DNA of 64,000 nt from Clostridium sp. AM58-1XD (GCF_003464085.1 NZ_QSDR01000013.1:1-64000); one strand, 5' to 3'. Counted from the first letter of the stretch, positions 20,395-29,444 are shown. Notes: a model not told the origin generated them from the sequence alone. A program made the numbers and translations.

Positions 20395-21465
20395 TTATTT
20401 CAGATATCCCTTTTCCTGATAGTACTTTTTAGCACCTGGATGAAGAGGTGCCCATTCTTCATTAGCCAGTCCGATCTCTTCCGGTGATGTCTGTTTAAAT
20501 ATATCGTGATATTCTTCCAGTTCGCTCCAGTTCTCACAAACAGTCTTAACGAATTCATAAACCAGTTCTTCCGGAAGATCTTCACGGCAGATCAGGCCTC
20601 CTGTAGAAGCAACAGTCAGAAGTTCTTCTCCGACTTTGCCATCATAAGAGCCTGCCGGAATTGTTCCTGCCATATATCCGCAGTTTGCATCCACAAGTGT
20701 TTTCACTTCATCTTCCGTAAAGCCGATCAGCTCTATTTTCTCATTAATAAACATTTCAGTAAAATTAGTAAATGGGATGGAGCCGCCGATTAAAATTGCA
20801 TCTGCCAGACCATTTGAGATCAGATCGCAGCCTTCTGAGACACCGCTGTATTCCGCTTCAAAGTCGTATTTTCCATCTTTATACAGACCGAGATTTCCAA
20901 AAATTCGTTTGCTCATCGCTTCCGTACCGCTTCCGGCAGCGCCTACAACCACCTTTTTCCCTTTCAAGTCCTGTATACTCTTTATACCCGAACCTTTCCT
21001 GACCGCCAGCTGTACAATTGTCTTACTGTAGTTCATCACCTGACACATTCCCAATTCGACCGGGTCATTTTCGTAAGATTCCAGCCCGTTATGCGCTGTA
21101 TAAATCAGATAACCGTCTCCCCATGCGAACTGCCCTTCTCCCTGTTCCATTAATAAGACATTCTGATTGGAACCTGCTGTTACCTGTGCCGTCACGGTTG
21201 ATGGAACATGTTCGGAAACTACCTGTGCAATCGCGCTGACCGACAGAATCGCGTTTCCGCCTGAACTCGCTCCCAGAATTGTAATAAATTTCGGCCATAC
21301 ATCCGTTTTACTTTGTGTTTCACTGTCTTTTGCCACACTGCCGTTTCCCCCGCTGCTCTGAACCTCCTGGCTCTGTTCGGAACTCTTTTCTGCCGTCTGG
21401 CCGCACCCTGTCATTGCTGTGAATAGAAACGATATCGTTAATAGAATACTTATTATTTTTTTCAT
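20395..21465 (-). CDS. TAXI-family TRAP solute-binding lipoprotein
   Basis: A 356-residue binding protein. The signal peptide ends in a lipobox (AMTGC), then a Ser/Glu/Gln-rich linker leads to the TAXI ligand domain: ILGASSGGNAILSVSAIAQVV, VTAGSNQNVLLM, and LKGKKVVVGAAGSGTE. Partners the fused permease directly downstream. A promoter with TTGGAA (21507-21512) and TATAAA (21483-21488), 18-base spacer, lies upstream on the minus strand, so this unit can be transcribed apart from the GntR gene. The ligand is probably a carboxylate, but its identity is not visible. Confidence 0.93.
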   Translation of the reverse strand: MKKIISILLTISFLFTAMTGCGQTAEKSSEQSQEVQSSGGNGSVAKDSETQSKTDVWPKFITILGASSGGNAILSVSAIAQVVSEHVPSTVTAQVTAGSNQNVLLMEQGEGQFAWGDGYLIYTAHNGLESYENDPVELGMCQVMNYSKTIVQLAVRKGSGIKSIQDLKGKKVVVGAAGSGTEAMSKRIFGNLGLYKDGKYDFEAEYSGVSEGCDLISNGLADAILIGGSIPFTNFTEMFINEKIELIGFTEDEVKTLVDANCGYMAGTIPAGSYDGKVGEELLTVASTGGLICREDLPEELVYEFVKTVCENWSELEEYHDIFKQTSPEEIGLANEEWAPLHPGAKKYYQEKGYLK

Positions 21466-21482
21466 TTACTTCACCCTTTTCC

Positions 21483-21512
21483 TTTATACTAAGGCTTGAC
21501 AATAGATTCCAA
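21483..21512 (-). promoter_or_regulatory. TAXI/TRAP operon promoter
   Basis: Minus strand TTGGAA (21507-21512), 18-base spacer, TATAAA (21483-21488), just upstream of the TAXI start. Confidence 0.45.
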
Positions 21513-21606
21513 TCTCTCTAAAATAGAATTAGTCTGAATACTTGACGGTATTTTGATCACTGAGGTTATTACCGGGTCGCATCCTGTAATGGCCTCTTTT
21601 TCTTTA

Positions 21607-22272
21607 TTACTTATTATTTAAGCTTTCATTGAATTCTCTGATCTTCTTCCTGTTGGATATTAATGAAGCTGCAAAGTGGACTTTGTTGCAGTTAGCCGCC
21701 TGATCTGGTTCATGCATCGCAATTGCACTCAAAATCTCTTTATGTTCCCTGATGGAAATCACATATCTTTCTCTTCTGAATCCAATTGCATACAGGATTC
21801 TCTTCTCTCGTCCGTAAATGTCCTTTACGTAGGATAAAATCGTACTGTTATGTGATGCTTTCGCCACAAGAATATGAAATTTCTGATCCAGTTCGTTCGC
21901 CATATCCTGGTCAAATTCCATCGTTTCCATCGTTTCCTGAACCTCTAAAAGCTGCTGCAGTTCATCGTCTGCCGCATTGATTGCCGCCAGTCTGCTGGCC
22001 TCCTGGAGCAGGACACCCAGCACATACATCATATCGATGATTTCCTCTTCATTTAATCCATCTGCTACTACCACCCCTTTCTGCGGAATATGCTTCAACA
22101 GCCCTTCCGACTGCAGAACACGGTAAGCCTCTCGCAACGGTGTTCTGCTTACTTTCAATTCCTCTATCATCTCCCTTTCACATAGTTTTTGGCCTGGCTT
22201 GAGGGTTCCATCTAAAATCTTCTTTCTCAGCTCCTTGGCCGCATAGTCTACCAATACTTCTTTGTTTTCCAT
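21607..22272 (-). CDS. GntR-family (FCD) regulator
   Basis: A 221-residue regulator. The N-terminal winged helix has VSRTPLREAYRVLQSEGLL; the C-terminal all-helical FCD domain senses an organic acid. The ATG has TAGGAGG upstream. It lies between the TRAP and aldolase units and likely controls one or both. Upstream there are AT-rich palindromes built on TGTATACA, including a perfect 16-base one at 22440-22455, which are credible operators for this protein. Confidence 0.92.
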   Translation of the reverse strand: MENKEVLVDYAAKELRKKILDGTLKPGQKLCEREMIEELKVSRTPLREAYRVLQSEGLLKHIPQKGVVVADGLNEEEIIDMMYVLGVLLQEASRLAAINAADDELQQLLEVQETMETMEFDQDMANELDQKFHILVAKASHNSTILSYVKDIYGREKRILYAIGFRRERYVISIREHKEILSAIAMHEPDQAANCNKVHFAASLISNRKKIREFNESLNNK

Positions 22273-22282
22273 TTTACCTCCT

Positions 22283-22340
22283 AAAATATATACATTTTAG
22301 ATATTTTAGCGTGTTTAACATTAAAATTATATACATTATA
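22283..22340. promoter_or_regulatory. Imperfect GntR-type operator sites
   Basis: AAAATATATACATTTT (22283-22298) differs from a perfect palindrome by one position per arm, and a related TATATACATTATA lies at about 22328-22340. Both sit within 70 bases of the gntR start, so autoregulation is plausible. Confidence 0.45.
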
Positions 22341-22439
22341 TTTCATATATACCATTTTTAAGTCAGTAAATCAATACATTTTTTATGTTTTGACGTATTT
22401 CAGCATATTCTACAGTTATTTTTGTGATAAATAAACAAT

Positions 22440-22455
22440 AAAATGTATACATTTT
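22440..22455. promoter_or_regulatory. Perfect GntR-type palindrome
   Basis: AAAATGTATACATTTT is a perfect 16-base palindrome. It lies between the aldolase terminator and the gntR gene and matches the core of the imperfect sites nearer gntR. Confidence 0.55.
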
Positions 22456-22474
22456 AAAACACTGAGATCATTGC

Positions 22475-22529
22475 AAAAGAGCCCGCAGCCCCGGTATTTG
22501 ATATGTACCCAGGATTGAGAGCTCTTTTT
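22475..22529 (-). terminator. Terminator after the aldolase gene
   Basis: AAAAGAGC (22475-22482) pairs with GCTCTTTT (22521-22528) with an inner weak stem. On the minus strand the stem ends in a U-run (GCUCUUUUGC). It closes the tct-pdxA-isomerase-aldolase operon. Confidence 0.65.
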
Positions 22530-22555
22530 CATTTTATTTCTATTATTTCAGGATT

Positions 22556-23315
22556 TTACAGTGTTTTTACCATCTCTGCTGTTTCTGCAAATCCTTTCGT
22601 TATAATATCTGTGTCAGTGCCACACATCACAAGCGTCAGATCATCTGCAAACTTACGCAGCATGCCTTCGCCTGCATGAAGTCCGAAATTTTTCCCGTAT
22701 TTCCTACACGCTTCAGCCACCTTTGAAATCGCTTCCAGCTCAATGGGGTTCATCAGATCGCCTGGAATTCCCAATGAAACTGAAAGGTCGTTCGGACCGA
22801 TCAAAAGTGCATCGATCCCTTCCACAGAGGCAATTTCTTCGATATGTTCCACTGCTTTCTTTGTTTCAATCTGTGCGATTGCTATCACTCTGTCGTTTGC
22901 GGCCTGCATGACATCCGCATGTCTGCCGCCTTTATAACCGCAGTGAGCAATTCCCCCAGAAAATCCTCTTCCCCCTACAGCTGATACTTTGAATAGAACA
23001 CAAGGTTTTCTGCCTGCTCTCTTGTTTCAATCATTGGCACCATAACGCCGGAAGCCCCCTGATCCAGTACGCGAGAAATCCACTCCTTTGTTCCGTTTGG
23101 GACTCTTACCAGCCTTCCAGTCCTAACGCATTGCCCATAAGAAACAGATCGTGAAGGGATTCCATATTATAATCGCTGTGCTCACAATCATACATAACGA
23201 AATCAAGGCCGCCGTTATTTGCCAGATACGCCAGCGCCGGATTCCGTACAATCCGAATCATGACGCCGGAAATTTTCTGGCCTTTCTTTAATTTTTCTTT
23301 TATTGACATTTTCAT
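22556..23315 (-). pseudogene. HpcH/HpaI-family aldolase (two frameshifts)
   Basis: Class II metal-dependent aldolase of the 2,4-dihydroxyhept-2-enedioate family, cleaving a 2-oxo acid to pyruvate and an aldehyde. Three frames line up: an N-terminal part with the catalytic His in CEHSD, a middle part LVRVPNGTKEWISRVLDQGASG, and a C-terminal part with QIETKKA and IGPNDLS. Breaks near 23108 and 22980 are each repaired by one C (GGCTGG to GGCCTGG; AGCTGT to AGCCTGT), giving 253 residues, the family length, with the usual YQPVGGRG motif restored. It lies four bases after the isomerase in the tct operon order. The reading frame may be intact in the living cell. Confidence 0.85.
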
Positions 23316-23319
23316 CCTC

Positions 23320-24135
23320 CTATCGGTTCATCCAGTAATTTAATGTGTGGTACGATATTTTTGCAGCCGTATAACTGTCCGGCCTCTGAAGCACTTCCAC
23401 AGAAATATAGCCATTATAACCAGTCACTTTTAACATCTCTATCATATCGCTGACAGAAAGCCTTCCTGTGCCGACCGGCAGCCTCTTATTTTCGGAAGCA
23501 TGAATAAAACATGTTCGTTTTCCTGATTGAACGACAGCCGCGCACATGGATATTTCTGCGATATCCATATGAAACATATCCAGAAGAAGGCCAATATTTT
23601 CTGCACCGATCTCCACTGTTTTCGCAAGGACTTCTCCCACCGTATGCAGGTTGTTGATCCCAGGTGCGCTCTGAGGTTCCAGCAAAACAGTCACCTCCTT
23701 TTCCGCCGCATATTCCGCGATCGCCTTTAACGTCTCTGTCAGGTCCGCCATGGTGCTGCCTGCCGCGGCCTCATCCACATTACCTCTGAACTTCCCAATA
23801 CAGTAAGGAACTTTAAAAGAAGATGCGAAATCGATTCCCGCCTTAGCCCGTTCCAGAGCCAGCTTCCTGTTTTCCGGATCTTTATTGGCCAAAGTCAGCT
23901 TTTCCTGTGTAAAAATAGGGCTGCTTCCAACCGCAGCCGCTTCCAGACCATACCTGGCGAGTATGGATTTGATGTATTCCTCATCGACCTGGCTGCCGTC
24001 CCGTACGAGAAGTTCTACTCCCTGATAACCGATTTCTGCAATTGCTTTTACATTATTCTCAAATTGTTTCTCACCCCAAAAAGCCATTAGTGAAACATTG
24101 GAATCTGGAGTGGCTACCGGGTAACACAGCTTCAT
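23320..24135 (-). CDS. Sugar phosphate isomerase/epimerase-like TIM-barrel protein
   Basis: A 271-residue AP-endonuclease-2/xylose-isomerase-like barrel of the hydroxypyruvate isomerase/epimerase type. Metal ligand candidates are Glu in LLEPQSAPG, Asp in LLLDMFHMD, His in CFIHASENKR and Glu in ISVEVLQRP. The ATG at 24135 has GAAGGAGGAAG upstream; the frame extends to 24207 without support. It sits between the PdxA-like gene and the aldolase, which fits isomerisation of an oxidised acid sugar before cleavage. OtnI-like isomerases act this way in four-carbon acid sugar pathways; the exact substrate here is inferred only. Confidence 0.88.
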   Translation of the reverse strand: MKLCYPVATPDSNVSLMAFWGEKQFENNVKAIAEIGYQGVELLVRDGSQVDEEYIKSILARYGLEAAAVGSSPIFTQEKLTLANKDPENRKLALERAKAGIDFASSFKVPYCIGKFRGNVDEAAAGSTMADLTETLKAIAEYAAEKEVTVLLEPQSAPGINNLHTVGEVLAKTVEIGAENIGLLLDMFHMDIAEISMCAAVVQSGKRTCFIHASENKRLPVGTGRLSVSDMIEMLKVTGYNGYISVEVLQRPDSYTAAKISYHTLNYWMNR

Positions 24136-24151
24136 GATCTTCCTCCTTCTT

Positions 24152-25195
24152 TCAGTCCTGTTCCTGACATTTTTTCGCTGCAGCCACTTTGCACATCTGA
24201 ACCACAATATTGTATGCCGTCACGTATGCACGGTGTCCTGCGACTCCCTTTCCGGCAATATCATAGGCCGTGCCATGGGCTCCGGTTCCTACGGGATATG
24301 GAATCCCCCCGTAAATCGTAACCACCCTGTCAAAATTGATTAATTTAAATGCAATCTGTCCCTGGTCATGACTCATCGTCAGCGCCAGATCATATTTTCC
24401 TGCAAACAGCTGGCCGAATAACGTATCCGCTGCCAGCGGCCCTGTAATATCAATCCCTTCTTTTCTGGCCGTTTCCACTGCCGGGGCAATAATATCTATT
24501 TCTTCTGTACCGCACGTTCCATTCTCGCCTCCATGAGGATTCAGTGCCGCCACCGCAACCCTGGGCTTTTCAATTCCAAACCGTTTCACCGTATCATAGC
24601 TCATATGGAGCGTATCCAGTATTTTTTCAACAGAAAGCGCCGCAGAAACATTTTTTGCCGGGATATGACCGGTTACTCTGGCGTTAAAGGCCGCTCCGTT
24701 GATGTTGATTTCTCCTTTTATTCCCCTATACTCAAACATTTCTGCAAGGAAATCCACCATTCCGCTTAAATGATAACCAGCCATTTTCAGCGCACTTTTA
24801 TTGTTGGGAGCGAAACAGAAGCCTTCGATCAGTCCCAGCCGGCAGAATTTGACGGCAAGCGCCATGTTTTCTGCCTCATCCTTTCCGCATTCAGCGCTCA
24901 GCTCTCCCAGTTTCACTGCATACGCATCCAGAAATTTCGTATCATATATGACAATTCCCTTGTCCTCCGATGCATATTTTACCGCTTCTTCTATGGTATC
25001 TTTTACTTCTACCGGAAAGTCCGCGCCTGCAATTTCCATTCCTCTTTCCAGCTGCCTGTAATCTCCTATAATTACCGGCCTTGCCTCTTTTGTCAAAGAT
25101 CCTTCTTCTGCCGCTTTTGCAATAATCTCTGAACCTATACCAGCTGCATCTCCCATGATTACACCGATCACCGGCCTGTATGTCGTAAGCTCCAT
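24152..25195 (-). CDS. PdxA-family dehydrogenase with altered substrate pocket
   Basis: A 347-residue NAD-dependent oxidative decarboxylase-type enzyme of the PdxA fold. Aligned by eye with E. coli PdxA, all three metal ligands are kept (His177 in VTGHIP, His221 in NPHGGENG, His276 in SHDQG). Of the five substrate-contact positions in E. coli PdxA (His136, Thr137, Lys274, Asn283, Arg292), only the lysine is kept (Lys284); the others are Met146, Val147, Thr293 and Val302. The protein therefore probably does not use 4-phospho-hydroxythreonine and may not need a phosphorylated substrate. ATG at 25195 has GGAG upstream. It is encoded with a TTT transporter, an isomerase and an aldolase, consistent with acid sugar catabolism. 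Confidence 0.88.
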   Translation of the reverse strand: MELTTYRPVIGVIMGDAAGIGSEIIAKAAEEGSLTKEARPVIIGDYRQLERGMEIAGADFPVEVKDTIEEAVKYASEDKGIVIYDTKFLDAYAVKLGELSAECGKDEAENMALAVKFCRLGLIEGFCFAPNNKSALKMAGYHLSGMVDFLAEMFEYRGIKGEININGAAFNARVTGHIPAKNVSAALSVEKILDTLHMSYDTVKRFGIEKPRVAVAALNPHGGENGTCGTEEIDIIAPAVETARKEGIDITGPLAADTLFGQLFAGKYDLALTMSHDQGQIAFKLINFDRVVTIYGGIPYPVGTGAHGTAYDIAGKGVAGHRAYVTAYNIVVQMCKVAAAKKCQEQD

Positions 25196-25202
25196 TCTTC
25201 CA

Positions 25203-26294
25203 TCACTCCTCATTTTCATCTGCCATCGTAAGATCAGATTTTAAATTATTTGTATCTGCCAGAATCCTTCCCACATATTCTGTATAGACCTCTACATAAT
25301 GGCCCTTTGCTACTTTTTCCCAGTCCTCTGCCAGATAGACCTCTTCTTCCATGCACTGCTGTTGTAAGTATTCCTTCCACTCTGGTGTCTCTGCAACTTT
25401 CCCAAGCAGATCCGCATAGTACTGAACCGCTTCCTGACTTGCTTTATTAGACATTACAAATCCTCTTGGCTGCTCGTGTTCAATGTCTACTCCAGCTTCT
25501 TTAAAGGTAGGCACTTCTTCCATTCCATCCATAGCCACTCTTTTTTCTGCGCTGACAACAATGGGCTTTACATTTCCAGCCGTGATATTATCACCAACCT
25601 CCGCAGGATTTAAGATCCCAAGCTGTACATGGCCGCCCATAACGGCTGCCAGCACATCTGCTCCGCTCTCATATGTCACGTAATTAAGTTCAACTCCACA
25701 CGTGCTCTGGATCATATTGCACAGAATTGCATCGTCGGAATAGGCGCTGGAGCCTGCTGCAGAAACGGCTCCCGGATTTGATTTCGCATATTCAATCATG
25801 CCGTCAAAATCAGAAAACGGGGCGTTGTTTGCGGCAAAAAGCAGGTTCGGATCCTTACAGAGCATCGCTACATAGGAAAAATCTTCAAATTTAAACGGCG
25901 AGTTTCCAGATACCGGCTGCGTAAAAAAGCTGGCCGACGTAACATCCAGATGGTAATCGTCACCGTGATCCAGCAGATATGTATAGCCGGCTACGTGAGA
26001 AGACCCCGGCTTATTTACTACCGTAATGTTGGTAGGACACATTTTATACTGATCTATGATGGAAACCACTTCTCTTGTAAAAAGATCCGCACCGCCTCCG
26101 GCGCTGTTCCCTACAATAAATTCAATATCATCCTTCGGAACCCAGCCTCCGCTATCTTCTCCGCTGTCTGATTCTGCCGCCTGCGTATCTGTTTTTTTTG
26201 CTTCTGTGCCTGCTGAAGGAGTGCTGCTGTTCCCTGAACATGCTGTCAATCCCAATACTGCCATAGAAAGCATAACGAATAACATTTTCCTCAT
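25203..26294 (-). CDS. tctC: TctC-family binding lipoprotein of a TTT transporter
   Basis: A 363-residue solute-binding protein. The signal peptide ends LGLTACSG (lipobox), then a Thr/Ser/Glu-rich linker leads to the TctC (Bug) domain starting IEFIVGNSAGGGADLF, with VNKPGSSHVAGYTYL and GHVQLGILNPAEV. It captures a carboxylate for the TctA/TctB membrane pair encoded just upstream (38 bases). The stop lies seven bases from the PdxA-like start. Gene symbol given by family; substrate unknown. Confidence 0.92.
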   Translation of the reverse strand: MRKMLFVMLSMAVLGLTACSGNSSTPSAGTEAKKTDTQAAESDSGEDSGGWVPKDDIEFIVGNSAGGGADLFTREVVSIIDQYKMCPTNITVVNKPGSSHVAGYTYLLDHGDDYHLDVTSASFFTQPVSGNSPFKFEDFSYVAMLCKDPNLLFAANNAPFSDFDGMIEYAKSNPGAVSAAGSSAYSDDAILCNMIQSTCGVELNYVTYESGADVLAAVMGGHVQLGILNPAEVGDNITAGNVKPIVVSAEKRVAMDGMEEVPTFKEAGVDIEHEQPRGFVMSNKASQEAVQYYADLLGKVAETPEWKEYLQQQCMEEEVYLAEDWEKVAKGHYVEVYTEYVGRILADTNNLKSDLTMADENEE

Positions 26295-26332
26295 TTTAAA
26301 ATCCTCCTGTATTTGATTTATTTTTTATGTGT

Positions 26333-27843
26333 TCAGGCCGCCGCCTGATTTCTGACCATTAATTTCTTAATTAAATTTCCGATTGGTTTTCCGAAAGCCA
26401 GCCCTAATGCTATCAATAAAATGGCTGCCGTAAGAGGCCTGCTGATAAACGCAAGTACGCTGCCGTGTACAAGCGTCATTCCCTGCCGAAATGTGATTTC
26501 CAGATTGTTGCCCAGCACAAGTGCCAGTATCATAGGCGCCGCCGGTATCTCCAGTTTTTTAAACAGGTATCCGATGCCGCCGAAAACGATCACAATACCT
26601 ACGTCAAACAGTGAATTGTTCATCGCATAAGCGCCGACCAGAATGAATCCCATGACAACTGCATTCAGAATTCCTCCTTTTACCTTTATAATCTGAATGA
26701 ACAGCGGCAGGGCAAAGATGACCAGAATCAGCATAATCACATTCGCTACATACAGACTCGCACACAGGTTCCATGCAAACTCTGCATTTTTCTGGAAAAG
26801 AAAGGGGCCCGGCGTCATCTCAAACATAAGCAGTGCACCCATCATAACAGCCGTTGCTCCGGAGCCGGGAACCCCCAGAGTAAGCATGGGTATCATTGCG
26901 CCGATGCAGGCTGCGTTGTTGGAACTCTCCGGCGCTGCAATTCCTTCCGGAATACCCGTGCCGAACTTCTCTTTTCTTTTTCCCGTTCTTCTCGCCAGGT
27001 CATAGCTTAGGAACGTAGCGATCGTAGCTCCCGCTCCTGGAAGAATGCCTACAAAGAAGCCAAGAATCGATCCCCTGAAAATATGTGGCAGGCTGAAGTG
27101 CCAGTCTTCCCTGCTGGGGAGCAGTTTTCTGAAACGGATATCTCCCCTTTTTAACTGAATTTTATTATCTTCATCACGTACCGCTATCATTTCTGCGATA
27201 CCGAACAGCCCCATTGCTACAGGTATAAAGTCGATTCCACTGTACAGAGGGGTAATGCCGAATACAAATCTCTGGGTTCCATTCACCGCATCCAGGCCGA
27301 TCGTTCCTACAAACAGGCCAAGCATGCAGGACATAAATGCTTTTGTAACACTTTTTCCCGTCATGCCTGCAATCGCCGTAAGGCCCATAACATACAGCGC
27401 TGCGTATTCCGTAGAACTAAATACAAGAGCATATGTAGAAATAACGGGAGCCAGAAATACGAATCCGATCAGGGCAATCGTACCTCCGATTACGGAGCAA
27501 AAGCCGCCATGCCGAGAGCCTGCGCCGGCCTGCCGTTTTTTGCCATCGGATGGCCGTCAAAGGTCGTCACAACAGCAGCCGAGTCCCCTGGAGTATTAAT
27601 CAGAATGGAAGTGATCGAACCGCCATACATAGCTCCGTAATAAATACCTGCCAGCATGACAATTCCTGCCGTGTGATTCATCCCATAAGTAAGCGGAAGT
27701 AAAATTGCAATACCGGTAGACGGCCCCAATCCAGGAAGCGCCCCAATTATAATTCCGCTCAGCACGCCAATAAAGCAATAAAGCAGTACAAGCGGTTCTA
27801 ACGCTCCGGCAAATCCGCCTGCCAAGTTAATCAATGACTGCAT
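26333..27843 (-). pseudogene. tctA: TctA large membrane subunit of TTT transporter (frameshifted)
   Basis: The 12-helix-type subunit of a tripartite tricarboxylate transporter. The N-terminal frame shows GALPGLGPSTGIAILLP and NTPGDSAAVVTTFDGHPMAKNG, ending LGMAAFAP. The next frame continues SVIGGTIALIGFVFLAP and runs to the end with GILPGAGATIATFLSY and APESSNNAACIGAMIPMLTLGVPGS, the second copy of the conserved TctA motif. The break near 27492 is repaired by one C (GCTCC to GCCTCC), giving 503 residues, the family length. It lies between tctB and tctC in the usual B-A-C order. Confidence 0.88.
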
Positions 27844-27858
27844 AGTTTCCTCCTCCCC

Positions 27859-28356
27859 TTAAATACCAAGTAATCCTTTTGGAAAATGAACCTTTAAGAA
27901 CAGTACAAAAATACAGTAAATTACGATACCCATTCCAATTCCGATCACTAGACTTTTCAGCCAGTTTTCACCGCTCAGTAATTTTGTATACAACACCATG
28001 GCTACGGCAACACACGGAATAAATCCCAATACCTCGCTTAGCAAAACCACGATCACGGCGATTCCCAGAACGACGCAGAAATTATATAATTCCCTGCTTT
28101 TGATCTCGATGATCTTCGTCTCCTGTCCGTCTGGGGCCTTCCTTTTTCCGAGGATGGCTTCTATAAGAACGCCGATCCCACAGAGAATGATTCCCCCTCC
28201 TGCAATCATGGGAAACAGCCCCTGTCCCGGACCCCCGCGGCCCCATATGGTATAATTCTGTGTTTTTACTATCCCAATAATCAGTGCGCCAAACGCAGCA
28301 ATTCCTGCCCCCAGAATTATATTTGCCATGCAGTCATTCCATTTAAACGCTTTCAT
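27859..28356 (-). CDS. tctB: TctB small membrane subunit of TTT transporter
   Basis: A 165-residue protein with four predicted membrane helices (ANIILGAGIAAFGALIIGIV, a second after GQGLFPMIAG, FCVVLGIAVIVVLLSEVLGF, and a C-terminal one), the TctB layout. The ATG at 28356 has GGAGGG upstream; the frame begins at 28401 but that start lacks a ribosome site. It is the first gene of the tctB-tctA-tctC-pdxA-isomerase-aldolase operon, with promoter and LysR-type box upstream. Confidence 0.88.
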   Translation of the reverse strand: MKAFKWNDCMANIILGAGIAAFGALIIGIVKTQNYTIWGRGGPGQGLFPMIAGGGIILCGIGVLIEAILGKRKAPDGQETKIIEIKSRELYNFCVVLGIAVIVVLLSEVLGFIPCVAVAMVLYTKLLSGENWLKSLVIGIGMGIVIYCIFVLFLKVHFPKGLLGI

Positions 28357-28431
28357 ATACCCTCCTTTTTTATGGCAATCGTTTCGTCTATCCGTTTTCA
28401 TACTAAAACTGCAGTTTTTTGTGATATGTTC

Positions 28432-28460
28432 ATTTTAACAACAAACATCAGGGGCGTAAA
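28432..28460 (-). promoter_or_regulatory. tct operon promoter
   Basis: Minus strand TTTACG (28455-28460), 17-base spacer, TAAAAT (28432-28437). The weak -35 box suits an activator-dependent promoter. Confidence 0.55.
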
Positions 28461-28482
28461 ATGACTTTTAGCACTTTTGTCC

Positions 28483-28497
28483 ATTCCAGAACGGAAT
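28483..28497. promoter_or_regulatory. LysR-type binding box upstream of tct promoter
   Basis: ATTCCAGAACGGAAT is an interrupted palindrome (ATTCC-N5-GGAAT) with the T-N11-A layout of LysR sites. Its centre lies about 65 bases upstream of the predicted start of tct transcription, the position LysR activators usually occupy. The LysR gene is next door. Confidence 0.5.
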
Positions 28498-28501
28498 GAT
28501 A

Positions 28502-28546
28502 AAAGCATCTGCAGCAGCGTAAGAGTGCTGTTGCAGATGGCTTTTT
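28502..28546. terminator. Terminator after the LysR gene
   Basis: CATCTGCAGCAG (28506-28517) pairs with CTGTTGCAGATG (28528-28539). The minus strand continues CUUUUAUC and the plus strand GCUUUUUC. Confidence 0.7.
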
Positions 28547-28559
28547 CATTTTTCCTGAT

Positions 28560-29444
28560 TCAGTTCCTTGGCTGTTCTTCCTCATTCGGGTACAGGGAAC
28601 TTACAAAATCGATGAACTTTCTAATCGTCTGGTCCTTTTTATTATTTGGATGGTAAATCATCCATGTGCTGCGCTTAACCGGGTTCCCATTCAGATCTTC
28701 CATGGGAATTTTATAGAACTGCTCGTCCTCTCCCAGCGCCGTACTGTACATAATTCCATAGCCCATTCCTGCTGCGATCCACTTTAGACTCGTAGCAATA
28801 TCGGAAACCGTATATGTCACATGAAAGGGAGTCTTAAAATGATCTCTCCACCAGTTGCTCAGAATTTTCAACGAGTATGCATCCCTGTGATGGCAGATCA
28901 TCGGCAGATGTGGCAGATCCTCCATTTTCAAGGGATTTTTGGAAATAATATATCCGTACCCGACAGAGCAAAGCACTTTGGAATCCCAGTCCCTGTCCCC
29001 GTTTACAAATCCGATTTTTAATTCCTGCCTCTGGACCATACTTATAATTTCACTGCTGGTCATCACCTGAACATTATAATGAATCTCATTCTCTTTGTTC
29101 AAATCATTGTATCTGCTCATCAGTTTCGGAAGGGCATACCTCGCAAAACTTGAAGCCGAACCAATGGACAGTACCTTGCTTCCAAGCCTCATTTCTTTAT
29201 ACGTCTGCATTGTTTCTGAGATTAATTTTGTAATTTCTACTGCCTGCATAGCAAGATATTCTCCGCTTTCAGTAAATACTACGCCTTTATTTGAACGTTC
29301 TATGATCTTATCTCCCAGCTCCGCTTCAATGCGGTTTAAGTTTTTGGAAAGCGTAGGCTGGCTCATATACAGCATATTAGCGGCCTTTGTCACATTCTTG
29401 CAGTCATACAGTGTCACAATAATTTTCCAGTCAATATCACGCAT
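28560..29444 (-). CDS. LysR-family regulator
   Basis: A 294-residue LysR protein. The N-terminal helix-turn-helix (NVTKAANMLYMSQPTLSKNLNRIE) is followed by a substrate-binding effector domain. The ATG at 29444 with GGGGG seven bases upstream is preferred over a longer frame to 29558, whose extra residues are not LysR-like. It lies between the tct operon and a divergent oxidoreductase, and two interrupted palindromes of the ATTNN-N5-NNAAT type (28483-28497, 29545-29559) flank it, so it likely controls both. Confidence 0.93.
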   Translation of the reverse strand: MRDIDWKIIVTLYDCKNVTKAANMLYMSQPTLSKNLNRIEAELGDKIIERSNKGVVFTESGEYLAMQAVEITKLISETMQTYKEMRLGSKVLSIGSASSFARYALPKLMSRYNDLNKENEIHYNVQVMTSSEIISMVQRQELKIGFVNGDRDWDSKVLCSVGYGYIISKNPLKMEDLPHLPMICHHRDAYSLKILSNWWRDHFKTPFHVTYTVSDIATSLKWIAAGMGYGIMYSTALGEDEQFYKIPMEDLNGNPVKRSTWMIYHPNNKKDQTIRKFIDFVSSLYPNEEEQPRN

